DNA from: Hydrogenophilus sp.
Lineage (GTDB): Bacteria; Pseudomonadota; Gammaproteobacteria; Burkholderiales; Thiobacillaceae
NCBI GenBank assembly: GCA_020725265.1
Contig: DYFK01000014.1
Location: forward strand, 1-64,000
DNA: 64,000 bases
Direction of reading: 5' to 3'
Part shown: positions 26,494 to 34,954 of the stretch, one piece after another
Numbering within the stretch: the stretch's first letter is position 1
Layout of the letters: the number at the start of each line of letters is the position of its first letter
The notes under the pieces: generated by a model
What the model was told of the DNA's origin: nothing
The model's input: the letters and a program-made list of their open reading frames with translations, nothing else
Databases searched by the model: none
Translations under genes and position numbers: made by a program

Positions 26494-27561
26494 ATGACCG
26501 CCCCGCCCCAGGCGCCGCGCGGCCGCGCCGCCGCCTTCAATCCGGACAACCGCTACGCGCGGTCGCGGCGCGAGGATTTCGACGATGGCTGGGAACGCGA
26601 CGACGAGCCGGCGCCGACCGCCGCCACGGAATGGCTGATCGACGCCAGCCGGAGCGTGATTGCCCGCAACCAGTCGCCGGACGTGCCGTTCGACCGCTCG
26701 ATCAACCCCTATCGTGGCTGCGAGCATGGCTGCATCTACTGCTTCGCCCGGCCGACCCACGCCTGGCTCGACCTTTCGCCCGGCCTCGATTTCGAAACCC
26801 GCATCCATTACAAGCCGGACGCCGCCCGCCTGCTGCGCGCGGAACTGGCGCGGCCAGGCTACCGCTGCGCGCCGATCGCGCTGGGTATCAACACCGATGC
26901 CTACCAGCCCGGCGAACGCCGCTTCGGCCTGACCCGGTCGTTGCTGGAAGTCCTGCTCGAACACCGCCACCCGGTCAGCATCGTCACCAAATCGGCGCTG
27001 ATCGAACGCGATCTCGACCTGCTCGCGGAACTGGCGCGCGCCAATCTGGTGGAAGTCGCCATCTCGCTGACCACCCGCGACCGACAACTGGCCCGGCGCA
27101 TGGAACCGCGCGCGGCGGCGCCGGAACGGCGGCTGGAAACACTGCGCCGGCTGCGCCACGCCGGCATTCCGACCAGCGTGCTGGTGGCGCCGGTGATCCC
27201 CTTCCTCAACGACGACGAGCTGGAGGATCTGCTCGCGGCCGCGCGCGCCGCCGACGCCCTTGACGCCGGTTACGTGCTGCTGCGTCTGCCGCTGGAAGTC
27301 GCCCCGCTGTTCGAGGACTGGCTGAACCGCCATTACCCGCTCAAGGCGGAACGGATCATGAAGCGCATGCGCGATTGCCGCGGCGGCGCGAACTACGATA
27401 GCCGCTTCGGCCTACGCATGCGCGGCGAAGGCGTCTACGCCGACCTGCTCCGCGCCCGCTTCCGGCGCGCCCACGCCCGCCTCGGCTTTCAGCCCTCCCC
27501 GCCGCTCGATTGCGAAGTCTTCCGCGTACCCGACCGGCCGGAACAGCTCGGGCTGTTCTGA
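26494..27561 (+). CDS. PA0069-family radical SAM protein
   Basis: The 355-residue enzyme has the radical SAM cluster CEHGCIYC (CX3CX2C, about residues 78-85) and the TIM-barrel features of the PA0069 / spore-photoproduct-lyase-like family, such as GCIYCFARPTHAW and GINTDAYQPGE. The reaction is unknown. It follows the DsrE-like gene closely, so they may be one operon. The ATG at 26494 gives a full-length protein. Confidence 0.9.
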   Translation: MTAPPQAPRGRAAAFNPDNRYARSRREDFDDGWERDDEPAPTAATEWLIDASRSVIARNQSPDVPFDRSINPYRGCEHGCIYCFARPTHAWLDLSPGLDFETRIHYKPDAARLLRAELARPGYRCAPIALGINTDAYQPGERRFGLTRSLLEVLLEHRHPVSIVTKSALIERDLDLLAELARANLVEVAISLTTRDRQLARRMEPRAAAPERRLETLRRLRHAGIPTSVLVAPVIPFLNDDELEDLLAAARAADALDAGYVLLRLPLEVAPLFEDWLNRHYPLKAERIMKRMRDCRGGANYDSRFGLRMRGEGVYADLLRARFRRAHARLGFQPSPPLDCEVFRVPDRPEQLGLF

Positions 27562-27593
27562 GGTCGGCAACCTTCATCGGATGGCGAGAATGT

Positions 27594-28208
27594 TCAGGGC
27601 AACGCAGCAAGGATTTCGGCGATCTCCCGCTGGATCGCCTCGGCGGATTCCCGACGTGGCGTCAACCGCTCCGCCCAGGCTCGTCCCGGGTGCAGGGTAT
27701 CCCAGCGCGGCCGCATTCCAGCATGGCGCCCCTTGCCTGGGTCATGGTTGCCAAAGCCATCGATCAAGGTATTCCAGACCGGGGAAAAGCGCGCGATGAG
27801 CAAGGATTCGCCAAGGGGAATCCAGATATCGTCCACCGGCAGGAATCGGCAGGAAAAATCCCCGACCGCCAGATTCGTGGCCGCCTCGATACTCTCCAGA
27901 TGGTCGCGCAAGCGTTTGTACAAAGCCTGGCCGGGACTGTCACCCAACCCCATGCCGCCTTTCCGGCTACCCGCCGGCACCGCCTTGCCCACGTAAATCG
28001 GCAGGCCCCAGCGTTGCCCGCGATTGCGCGCGGCGATTTCCCGGTAAGCGGGAAAATCCCCGGCGTAGTAGATAGCGTATACGCCGGCGCCCGTGAACGG
28101 AGACAGCGCCACGAACGGGGTCACCGGCCGGGCCAGCATGGCGTTGGCGACGCTCTCGCCGAGATTGCGCTTGTCCAGCGGATTGAAAGGCAGGATGTCC
28201 GCGCTCAC
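27594..28208 (-). CDS. GIY-YIG restriction endonuclease, Eco29kI-like
   Basis: The 204-residue protein has a GIY-YIG nuclease layout: GVYAIYYAGDFP (GVY-AIY form) and PIYVGKAVP, then KRLRDHLESI, and a catalytic Glu in PLGESLLIARF with Asn in VWNTLIDGFGN. It is the nuclease of the type II system encoded upstream on this strand. Eco29kI cuts CCGCGG; whether this homologue shares that specificity is inference. Its start overlaps the methylase stop by four bases (ATGA type), so the three genes are translated together. Confidence 0.88.
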   Translation of the reverse strand: MSADILPFNPLDKRNLGESVANAMLARPVTPFVALSPFTGAGVYAIYYAGDFPAYREIAARNRGQRWGLPIYVGKAVPAGSRKGGMGLGDSPGQALYKRLRDHLESIEAATNLAVGDFSCRFLPVDDIWIPLGESLLIARFSPVWNTLIDGFGNHDPGKGRHAGMRPRWDTLHPGRAWAERLTPRRESAEAIQREIAEILAALP

Positions 28209-29416
28209 GCGACCGCCTCGCGATCGTGGCCGCGTTCGGCCTGGCCGACGGAGGTTTTCGACAACAGACGTTCGAGCACACCGCGCGCGACCACCGCGCC
28301 CAAGGCCACCGGCACGGCGTTGCCGAGCTGGCGCATGGTTTCACTCCAAGAGCCATGAAACACGAAACCATCCGGAAACGTTTGCAAACGGGCCGCTTCC
28401 CGGGCGGTGAAATATCGAACCGCGCCATCCGGGGCAACCAGCATGTTTTCCCCGCCGGGAACGCCATGATCGCCGGCTTTCAGAGTCTTGGCCGGCATGT
28501 CCAGCGGGCTGCCGGTATGTCCTGGGTAGGCGCGCGCGCCTGATTGAACTCGGTGGTTATGGATATCGCCGGCCTCGGCTGGCGGCAGGCTGGCGATCGC
28601 GTCGCGCACGGTTCGCCAGGGCCGCTCCGTGGGCGCGATCAACGAATCCCGCAAGATCGCGACGCGCCGTGACAGCGCGCCCGGCGGTTCGGGCCGGGCA
28701 TGGCCGGGGACGCGATGCCGATCCCAGTATTCACCGCTGACCCATTGGTCATGCAGCAGGGCGTCGAGCGAATGCGAAGGCCTTGGGAAATGCCATTCGA
28801 GATCGAGATCGTGGCGGAATCCGACGAAAATGACCCGCTCGCGCCTTTGCGGCACGCCGTGATCGGCGGCATTCACCAGATTCGCCACCACGTTGTAGCG
28901 CAGCACTTCTCGGGCATGGCCGGTTTTCAGCTTTTGCAGCCGCCGCGCGTGATCCTCCCAGCTCTCGTCCGGCAACCTGGCGATCTCCGGAAACTCCAGA
29001 CCCAGCATGATGTACTGGAAATAGTTGGCGAAACCGCTCCGCGTCAGCCCCTTCACGTTTTCGACGATGAAGGCTTTCGGCTTCACCCGGCCAATCACCC
29101 CGATCATGGTTGGAAACATGTCGCGATGGTCATCGTGGGCCTTGTGCTTGCCACCCAGGGAAAATGGCTGACAGGGCGGGCCTCCACTGACAATCTCGAT
29201 ATCTTCCGGAATCCCGGAGATGTCGAAACTCCGGACGTCGGCTTCATGGATCGGCCAATCGGCGACCAACGGAAATCCACGACGCTGATTCTCGCGTAGC
29301 GTATCGCAGGCCCAACGGTCCCATTCCACCACGGCGAGCGGTTTGACCCCGGCCATGGACAAGCCCATGCCCAGGCCGCCCGCTCCAACGAACAGCTCAA
29401 GCGCTCGCGGCGTCAT
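28205..29416 (-). CDS. C5-cytosine DNA methyltransferase of the type II system
   Basis: This 403-residue protein has the m5C methyltransferase motifs in order: FVGAGGLGMGL (I), VSGGPPCQPFSLGG (IV with the catalytic Cys), ENVKGL (VI), QRRERVIFVGF (VIII) and a C-terminal RLQTFPDGF and QLGNAVPV (IX-X). The target-recognition region lies between about residues 215 and 310. It protects host DNA from the neighbouring GIY-YIG nuclease. Its start overlaps the end of vsr by 20 bases and its stop overlaps the nuclease start. Confidence 0.95.
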   Translation of the reverse strand: MTPRALELFVGAGGLGMGLSMAGVKPLAVVEWDRWACDTLRENQRRGFPLVADWPIHEADVRSFDISGIPEDIEIVSGGPPCQPFSLGGKHKAHDDHRDMFPTMIGVIGRVKPKAFIVENVKGLTRSGFANYFQYIMLGLEFPEIARLPDESWEDHARRLQKLKTGHAREVLRYNVVANLVNAADHGVPQRRERVIFVGFRHDLDLEWHFPRPSHSLDALLHDQWVSGEYWDRHRVPGHARPEPPGALSRRVAILRDSLIAPTERPWRTVRDAIASLPPAEAGDIHNHRVQSGARAYPGHTGSPLDMPAKTLKAGDHGVPGGENMLVAPDGAVRYFTAREAARLQTFPDGFVFHGSWSETMRQLGNAVPVALGAVVARGVLERLLSKTSVGQAERGHDREAVA

Positions 29417-29822
29417 CGAGAAACTCCTGGATTTTCATCGCCAACCGCTCCCTGTCATGGAGCTCGCACTCCCAAACAATCAGATATCGCCACCCCGACT
29501 CGGCCAGGGCTCGCTGGTTCCGGGCATCCCGTGTCTGGTTCGCTTCCAGCTTTGGCCGCCAGAACTCCATTCTACTTTTCGGCCAGCGAGTCAGGGGGCA
29601 ATGTCCACCGTGCCGATGCCAGAAGCAGCCATGCACGAAAATGACCTTGCGCCGAACGGGAAAAACCAGGTCCGGGCAACCAGGCAGATCGCGCCGATGC
29701 AATCGATATCGATACCCGAGTGCATGGACGAGGCGGCGTACCATCATTTCCGGTTTGGAACCCCTGGCACGGATCAACGACATGCGCGCGGAACGCTGGC
29801 GCGGGCTCAGGATATCCGTCAC
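29397..29822 (-). CDS. vsr: Vsr very-short-patch repair endonuclease
   Basis: The 141-residue enzyme matches Vsr: MSLIRARGSKPE at the start, the catalytic Asp in LPGCPDLVFP, and the zinc-site segment HGCFWHRHGGHC. Vsr nicks next to T:G mismatches from deaminated 5-methylcytosine, which fits the adjacent C5 methylase. It is first in the vsr-methylase-nuclease operon. The 124-base gap upstream carries a perfect 9-bp hairpin (29882-29890 against 29900-29908) without a T-run. Confidence 0.95.
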   Translation of the reverse strand: MTDILSPRQRSARMSLIRARGSKPEMMVRRLVHALGYRYRLHRRDLPGCPDLVFPVRRKVIFVHGCFWHRHGGHCPLTRWPKSRMEFWRPKLEANQTRDARNQRALAESGWRYLIVWECELHDRERLAMKIQEFLDDAASA

Positions 29823-29881
29823 GCCACTTCCAGATCAGTGGCTCCACGGTCCGGCAACCGCTCTCAGTCCCGATGAGCCGT

Positions 29882-29908
29882 CCCGAGGGGCTGAGCCACC
29901 CCCTCGGG
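29882..29908. other. GC hairpin between vsr and the DJ-1 gene
   Basis: CCCGAGGGG (29882-29890) pairs perfectly with CCCCTCGGG (29900-29908) around a nine-base loop. It lies downstream of the DJ-1 gene and upstream of vsr on the same strand. There is no T-run, so it may be a weak terminator, an mRNA 3'-end stabiliser or a regulatory structure in the restriction operon leader. Confidence 0.4.
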
Positions 29909-29946
29909 CGGGCGGCGAACGAAGTGAGCGCGGGGGCCGTTCCATC

Positions 29947-30501
29947 TCAGCCGCGCACCAGGCCGGCTTCGACCTGCTGGCGCTTGTCGGCGCCGGCGAG
30001 CAGTTCGATCAGGGTGAGGGCAAAATCCATCGCGGTGCCAGGTCCGCGCGAGGTAACGACGCGGCCGTCGACGACGACGGCGTCACCGAGCTTGCGCGTG
30101 CTGGCCGGCAGCCCGAGGTTGTCGAGCACGCCCGGATAGGCGGTGACGCGCTTGCCGTCGAGCAGGCCGGCGCGGGCGAGCGCCATCGGCGCGGCGCAGA
30201 TGGCGGCGGTGTATTTGCCGGCCTCGGCCATGCGCCGGAGCAGGGCCTGGATGCGCGCGTCGTCGCGCAGGTGGTCGGCGCCGGGCAGGCCGCCGGGCAG
30301 CGCGATCAGGTCGTAGTCGTGATTCATCGCCTCGTCCAGGGTCGCGTCCGGCTGCACGCGGGTGCCCCGGCTGCCCAGGATCAGGCCGGGTTGCAGACCG
30401 GCGGTGACGACCGCGAAACCGGCGCGGCGCAGCAGGTCGATCAAGGTCACGGCTTCCAGATCCTCGAATCCGTGCGCCAGGGGGATGAGTACGCTAGGCA
30501 T
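29947..30501 (-). CDS. DJ-1/PfpI (YajL-like) protein
   Basis: This 184-residue protein is a class I glutamine-amidotransferase-like DJ-1 member: early glutamate in HGFEDLEAVT, nucleophile cysteine in AAICAAPMALARAG, and the terminal GPGTAMDFALTLIELL. Homologues act as covalent chaperones or glyoxalase/deglycase-type enzymes; which applies is debated. It starts 8 bases inside the end of the protoporphyrinogen oxidase gene, so the two are translationally coupled. The ATG at 30501 gives the family's MPSVLIPLAHG start. Confidence 0.9.
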   Translation of the reverse strand: MPSVLIPLAHGFEDLEAVTLIDLLRRAGFAVVTAGLQPGLILGSRGTRVQPDATLDEAMNHDYDLIALPGGLPGADHLRDDARIQALLRRMAEAGKYTAAICAAPMALARAGLLDGKRVTAYPGVLDNLGLPASTRKLGDAVVVDGRVVTSRGPGTAMDFALTLIELLAGADKRQQVEAGLVRG

Positions 30502-31696
30502 GGGAATCTCCTTGTGCCAACAGCCGGGCGGTTTCGTTGACCGCGCGTTCCGCGCAGTCGCCGATCGACAGGCCATTCAGGTAGTTGCCGACCAGGGCCA
30601 GCGGGGTGCCGGCCAGCAGGTCGTCGATTTCCGCGACCAGGCCGGGGTGTTCCAGTCCCGGCGCGGGCAGGCGGTTGACCGTGGCGCGGGCCTCCAGGAA
30701 ATCGTCCGGCGTCACGCCGAGCACCTCGGCGACGCGCGCGCGCTGGCCGGCGACATCGAGCCGGCCGGGCCGGAAGTGGAAAGTGAAGCCGCGCAGCGAC
30801 GGGTGCGGCACCGGATCGCGGGTCACCACCGACCAGAATGCGTCGTCGCCGCCGATCAGGCCGGCGACGCGCGGCAGCGCGACCCGGTCGGCGGCGACGA
30901 CGACGGCCAGCGCCTCGATGTCGATCATCGGGAAACGGGCCAGCCGGACGGCGATGTCCGGCGCCGCGTCGCGCAGCAGGTTGGCGGCGGCATCGACCGG
31001 CACCGCCAGCATCAACTGGCGGCAGGCGATCCGGTCGCCGGCGACGTCGAGCAGGTAACCGCCGGCGTCGGCCCGGATCGCCGCGACCGGGTGGTTCAGG
31101 CGCGTTTCGAAGCGGGCGCCGGTGGCCACCGCTTCCAGCAATCCCTGCAAGCCGCCCGGGAAGGTGAACTTGCGTGGCGCCGATTTCATGCGTGGCTTGC
31201 GCCGGAACAGCCAGGCGGCCGGGAAGCCGTCGGCCGGCTGCGAGAGCACGGCGGCGAAGGCCGGCGCCAGCAGGCGCCGGTAGTTGCCGCGCCCGAGCAG
31301 GCGGCCGAACCAGTCGGCGACCGTGCGCCCGGCCTTGGCGCGGCCGATGCCGAACGGCAGCGACAGGGCCGCCTCGACGAAGGATAGTCGGGCCATCGGC
31401 GACTGGACGCCGCCATCGGACTTGAGGAAGCGGTAGGAGAGTTTCTCGCGGGTCAGCAGATCGCCCAGGCGGCCGCGTCCGTCGAGGGCTTCCAGCAACG
31501 GCGCGTAGGAGTTGTAGGCGGTGTGGGCGCCCAGTTCCAGCCAGAAGTCCGCGCGCGGCCGCCAGCTGTGGATGCAGCCGCCGAGCCGGTCGGCCGCTTC
31601 CAGCACCAGCACGCGCCGGCCGGATTCGGCCAGGCGGGCGGCGCCGACCAGGCCGCTGGCGCCGGCCCCGACCACCACGCAATCCCAGGTTTCCAT
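30494..31696 (-). CDS. FAD-dependent protoporphyrinogen oxidase (HemG/HemY type)
   Basis: The 400-residue flavoprotein has an N-terminal dinucleotide-binding motif VVVGAGASGLVGAARL and the amine-oxidase signature EAADRLGGCIHS, and a C-terminal FAD segment NYLNGLSIGDCAERA typical of oxygen-dependent PPO. It would oxidise protoporphyrinogen IX to protoporphyrin IX in haem synthesis, consistent with an organism making many c-type cytochromes. At 400 residues it is a little shorter than typical HemY, so another NAD(P)/FAD amine-oxidase-like role is possible. It begins two bases after the hslR stop. Confidence 0.8.
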   Translation of the reverse strand: METWDCVVVGAGASGLVGAARLAESGRRVLVLEAADRLGGCIHSWRPRADFWLELGAHTAYNSYAPLLEALDGRGRLGDLLTREKLSYRFLKSDGGVQSPMARLSFVEAALSLPFGIGRAKAGRTVADWFGRLLGRGNYRRLLAPAFAAVLSQPADGFPAAWLFRRKPRMKSAPRKFTFPGGLQGLLEAVATGARFETRLNHPVAAIRADAGGYLLDVAGDRIACRQLMLAVPVDAAANLLRDAAPDIAVRLARFPMIDIEALAVVVAADRVALPRVAGLIGGDDAFWSVVTRDPVPHPSLRGFTFHFRPGRLDVAGQRARVAEVLGVTPDDFLEARATVNRLPAPGLEHPGLVAEIDDLLAGTPLALVGNYLNGLSIGDCAERAVNETARLLAQGDSHA

Positions 31697-31698
31697 GC

Positions 31699-32103
31699 TC
31701 AGAACTCGTTGAATCGGTGAATCAGACGCCGGTCCCGTTTGGTCGGCCGGCCGTGGATGACGCTGCCCGGATCGGTGTTCCAGTGCCGTTCGGCGGCCTG
31801 GCGCTCGCGCTCGGCCTGGCTCTCGGGCGATTCCAGGTACAGCCGCCGGGCTTCGGTGGCCGGGCCGCGCCGATCGGCGAGACCGGCGACGGTGACGGTC
31901 CAGTTCTGCCCGGCCACGTGAATGTCCAGCCGGTCGCCGACGCGCACGCCGTGCGCCGGCTTGATCCGCTCGCCGTTGAGCCGGACCTTGCCGCCCTCGA
32001 CGGCATCCTGGGCAAGACCGCGGGTCTTGAAAAACCGCGCGGCCCACAGCCATTTGTCAACGCGCAGACGGCCCGGCGCCTCGCTTGTATCGGTGTTTCG
32101 CAT
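31699..32103 (-). CDS. hslR: Hsp15-like S4-domain RNA-binding protein
   Basis: The 134-residue protein has an S4 RNA-binding domain: RVDKWLWAARFFKTRGLAQDAV, then KVRLNGERIKPAHGVRVGDRL. The basic C-terminus (GRPTKRDRRLIHRF) is typical of Hsp15, which binds stalled 50S subunits carrying nascent chains and recycles them. The ATG at 32103 is the family start. It leads a short unit with the PPO-like and DJ-1 genes. Confidence 0.9.
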   Translation of the reverse strand: MRNTDTSEAPGRLRVDKWLWAARFFKTRGLAQDAVEGGKVRLNGERIKPAHGVRVGDRLDIHVAGQNWTVTVAGLADRRGPATEARRLYLESPESQAERERQAAERHWNTDPGSVIHGRPTKRDRRLIHRFNEF

Positions 32104-32159
32104 CGGCGCATCATAGCGCGTGCGGCCGCGTTCGCGGCGGCCCCACCAAGGAGAACGCC

Positions 32160-32810
32160 ATGTCCACGCCGCGCTTCCTCTACGCCCTTCCCCTGCTGTT
32201 CGCCGTCCTCGGTTGCGCCGGTCCCGGCGGCGGTCCGGCCCCGGCCGCGACACTGGGCCATCTGACCCTGCGCCAGCCGCTGACCATCGAGCCGAACTCG
32301 GCCACGCTGCGCGTGCAATACGGCCGCGTGGTGCCGCGCAACGGCGTCGAGGAAAGCGAGCCGTTCTGCGTGTTCGAGCTGGACACCGTCGCCGCCATCG
32401 AGCAACCGTTGCGTCCGGGCCGCTTCGACATCGTCGCCATCGGCCAGCGCGTGGAAACCTTCGCCGGCATGCCGGTTTCGCCGTTCCGGCGCGTGGCCTT
32501 CGACGACGACGGCCCCACCCACATCTACTTCAAGACCATCTTCCGCCTGCGGGACCCGGCGCCGTCCAGGCCACAGGCGGTGCGCGCGCTGACCTGCATG
32601 AGCAACCAGAACGCGCCCGGCATCGCGCCGTTCATGCGCCATCTGCGTCCCGACGAGATCCGCGCCGCGCTCGGCGGGCTGTTCATCCTGGAACTGGTTG
32701 GATACCGGGCCGGACGCGTCGACGCCCCGGCGGCGGACGCCGCGACCACGCGGTTGTCACCGCCGGCCGCTACAATGGCGCCTGCATCCATTCCTGGCAC
32801 ATCTTCATGA
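32160..32810 (+). CDS. hypothetical lipoprotein
   Basis: The 216-residue protein has a lipoprotein signal ending LFAVLGCAG (Cys about 19). The mature part has a beta-rich character with two further cysteines (FCVFE, LTCMSN) that could pair. No family is recognised; the C-terminal 40 residues are low-complexity Ala/Pro/Thr. AAGGAG lies six bases before the ATG. Its stop overlaps the gcvR start (ATGA), so the two are translationally coupled, though their functions do not obviously connect. Confidence 0.7.
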   Translation: MSTPRFLYALPLLFAVLGCAGPGGGPAPAATLGHLTLRQPLTIEPNSATLRVQYGRVVPRNGVEESEPFCVFELDTVAAIEQPLRPGRFDIVAIGQRVETFAGMPVSPFRRVAFDDDGPTHIYFKTIFRLRDPAPSRPQAVRALTCMSNQNAPGIAPFMRHLRPDEIRAALGGLFILELVGYRAGRVDAPAADAATTRLSPPAATMAPASIPGTSS

Positions 32811-33343
32811 GCAACATCGACTATCTGGCCATCACCGCCTCCGGCGAGGACAGGATCGGCCTGGTCCAACGCTTCACCAGCCGCGTCGTCGAGGCCGGCT
32901 GCAACATCGAGGAATCGCGCATGGCCGTGCTGGGCGGCCAGTTCGCCATTCTGATGCTGATTTCCGGGCCCTGGAACGCGCTCACCAAGCTGGAGGACAA
33001 ACTCGGCCAGATCGGCGAGGAGCTGGCCCTGACCATCGTCCATAAACGGACCCGGCCGGCCGAGCGCAAGACGCCGCTGATTCCTTACCGGGTCAACGTG
33101 GTGGCGATGGATCACCCCGGTATCGTCCACAACCTGGCCGATTTCTTCGCGCGACAGGGCATCAACATCGAGGAGCTGGCGACCGAGACCTATCCGGCGC
33201 CGCACACCGGCACGCCGATGTTCTCGGTCAACATCACCATCGGCGTGCCGGCCGATCTGCATCTGCCGACCCTGCGCGGCGATTTCTTCGACTACTGCGA
33301 CAACCTGAACCTGGACGCGGTCATGGAACCGGCGCGCGCCTGA
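32807..33343 (+). CDS. gcvR: glycine cleavage system transcriptional repressor (GcvR-like)
   Basis: The 178-residue protein consists of two ACT domains in tandem: YLAITASGEDRIGLVQRFTSRVVEAGCNI (first) and NVVAMDHPGIVHNLADFFARQGINI (second), each with a glycine-rich ligand-binding loop. This is the GcvR layout, in which the protein binds glycine and antagonises GcvA. No gcv genes are in the window. It overlaps the lipoprotein gene by four bases. Confidence 0.85.
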   Translation: MSNIDYLAITASGEDRIGLVQRFTSRVVEAGCNIEESRMAVLGGQFAILMLISGPWNALTKLEDKLGQIGEELALTIVHKRTRPAERKTPLIPYRVNVVAMDHPGIVHNLADFFARQGINIEELATETYPAPHTGTPMFSVNITIGVPADLHLPTLRGDFFDYCDNLNLDAVMEPARA

Positions 33344-33368
33344 ACGCCCGATTCGCCGGCCGGACGAT

Positions 33369-33641
33369 TCATTGGGCGCGTTCCCGGCAATACCGGCCGG
33401 CCGCCGTGACCAGGGTGCGCACATCCTGGGCGCTGAGGTCCGGATAATCCTCATGAACCACCCGGGTCGCCCAGTATTCGGCCGGGCTGCCGTTGAGGCC
33501 GGCGCCGGCCCGATAGAACGGTTCGACGCGTTCGACCACGGCATCGAAGATCTCCCGCAGATGCGGGTGCCGGCGGCGTTCAGGCTGACCCGCGCGGGAT
33601 TGCCCGGCATGCGACTGATATTCGGATTCCTGGGTGGTCAT
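33369..33641 (-). CDS. small hypothetical protein
   Basis: This 90-residue soluble protein is rich in charged and aromatic residues (RREIFDAVVERVEPFY-like helix, then VVHEDYPDLSAQDVRTLV). No family is recognised. I chose the ATG at 33641 because GGAGG stands upstream at normal spacing; the earlier in-frame start at 33680 would overlap that site. It lies alone between gcvR and the transglycosylase gene, which face it on the other strand. Confidence 0.6.
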   Translation of the reverse strand: MTTQESEYQSHAGQSRAGQPERRRHPHLREIFDAVVERVEPFYRAGAGLNGSPAEYWATRVVHEDYPDLSAQDVRTLVTAAGRYCRERAQ

Positions 33642-33736
33642 GCGCTGTCCTCCTGTTGGTTGAAGCGGCCTTATCGGCAAATCGGCGGCACGATTCAGGC
33701 CGTCGTGGCCTTTTTTTGATCGGAGTCAGCTTTTTC

Positions 33737-34954
33737 ATGAAATTCAGCCCACCCCTTCGCGCGTTCCTGGTGGCGCTCGGCCTGGCCTGCGTTCTTCCGG
33801 CCCGCGCCGACGTGCCGATCCCGCCCGACTTCCCGGCCTGGCTCGACCAGGTCCGCGCGGAAGCCGCCGCGCGCGGAATTTCCCGGGCCACCATCGACGC
33901 CGCCCTGACCGGGGTCGAGCCAGTCGCCCGGGTCATCGAGCTCGACCAGCGCCAGCCGGAGTTCATCGATACGTTCTGGAACTACCTCGACCGCCGGGTC
34001 AATCCCCGGCGCCTGGCCCAAGGTGAACGGTTGCTGCGCGAACACGCGGCATTGCTGCGCGAAATCCAGCATCGCCACGGCATTCCACCGACGCTACTGA
34101 TCGCGTTCTGGGGGCTGGAGACCGATTTCGGCGGCTATCTCGGCGATATTCCGGTCCCGGCCGCGCTGGTGACACTCGCCTACGATCACCGGCGCGCCGC
34201 CTTTTTCCGCGAGGAGCTGTTCGAGGCGCTGCGCATCCTGGATGAGGGCCACATCGCGCCGGCCGACATGAAAGGCTCCTGGGCCGGCGCCATGGGACAG
34301 ATGCAGTTCATGCCGTCGACCTTCCGTCGGCACGCCATCGACGGCGACGGCGACGGCCGCAAGGACATCTGGAACTCACTGCCGGATGCCTTCCACTCCG
34401 CCGCCAACTATCTGCGCCAGGCCGGCTGGCGGCCGGGCGAGCTATGGGGCCGCGAGGTCCGGCTGCCGCCCGGTTTCGACTGGGAAGAGGCCCGGCTGGC
34501 CAACCGGAAGCCGTTGTCGGCGTGGGCGGCGATGGGCGTTCGTCGCGCCGACGGTCAACCGCTGCCGAAAGTCGATCTCGATGGCGCCATCCTGCTACCC
34601 CAGGGCCAGGCCGGGCCGGCGTTCCTGGTGTACCGGAACTTCGATGTGATCATGGCCTGGAACCGTTCCATCCATTACGCGCTGGCGGTTGGCCATCTGG
34701 CCGACCGGCTGGCCGGAAAACCGGCGTTCCTGCTCGGCCGCGCCGCCGACAACCGCCGTCTCAGCCGCGAGCAACTGCTGACGATGCAACAGGAACTGAA
34801 CGCGCGCGGATTCGATGCCGGCGAACCGGACGGCATTCCCGGCACGCGCACGCGGGCGGCCATCCGTGCCTGGCAGAAGCTTTCCGGCCTGCCGGCCGAC
34901 GGCCACCCCTCGGTCAGCGTGCTCGAACGCCTGACCGCGACATCGTCACCCTGA
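33737..34954 (+). CDS. MltB-type lytic murein transglycosylase with peptidoglycan-binding domain
   Basis: The 405-residue protein has a signal peptide (to about residue 25), an SLT_2/MltB catalytic domain with the active Glu in FWGLETDFGGYLG and GAMGQMQFMPSTF downstream, and a C-terminal PG_binding_1 domain (LSREQLLTMQQELNARGFDAG). It cleaves glycan strands to 1,6-anhydromuropeptides in the periplasm. There is no lipobox, so it is probably soluble. Its last nine bases overlap the end of the convergent ppx gene. Confidence 0.92.
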   Translation: MKFSPPLRAFLVALGLACVLPARADVPIPPDFPAWLDQVRAEAAARGISRATIDAALTGVEPVARVIELDQRQPEFIDTFWNYLDRRVNPRRLAQGERLLREHAALLREIQHRHGIPPTLLIAFWGLETDFGGYLGDIPVPAALVTLAYDHRRAAFFREELFEALRILDEGHIAPADMKGSWAGAMGQMQFMPSTFRRHAIDGDGDGRKDIWNSLPDAFHSAANYLRQAGWRPGELWGREVRLPPGFDWEEARLANRKPLSAWAAMGVRRADGQPLPKVDLDGAILLPQGQAGPAFLVYRNFDVIMAWNRSIHYALAVGHLADRLAGKPAFLLGRAADNRRLSREQLLTMQQELNARGFDAGEPDGIPGTRTRAAIRAWQKLSGLPADGHPSVSVLERLTATSSP

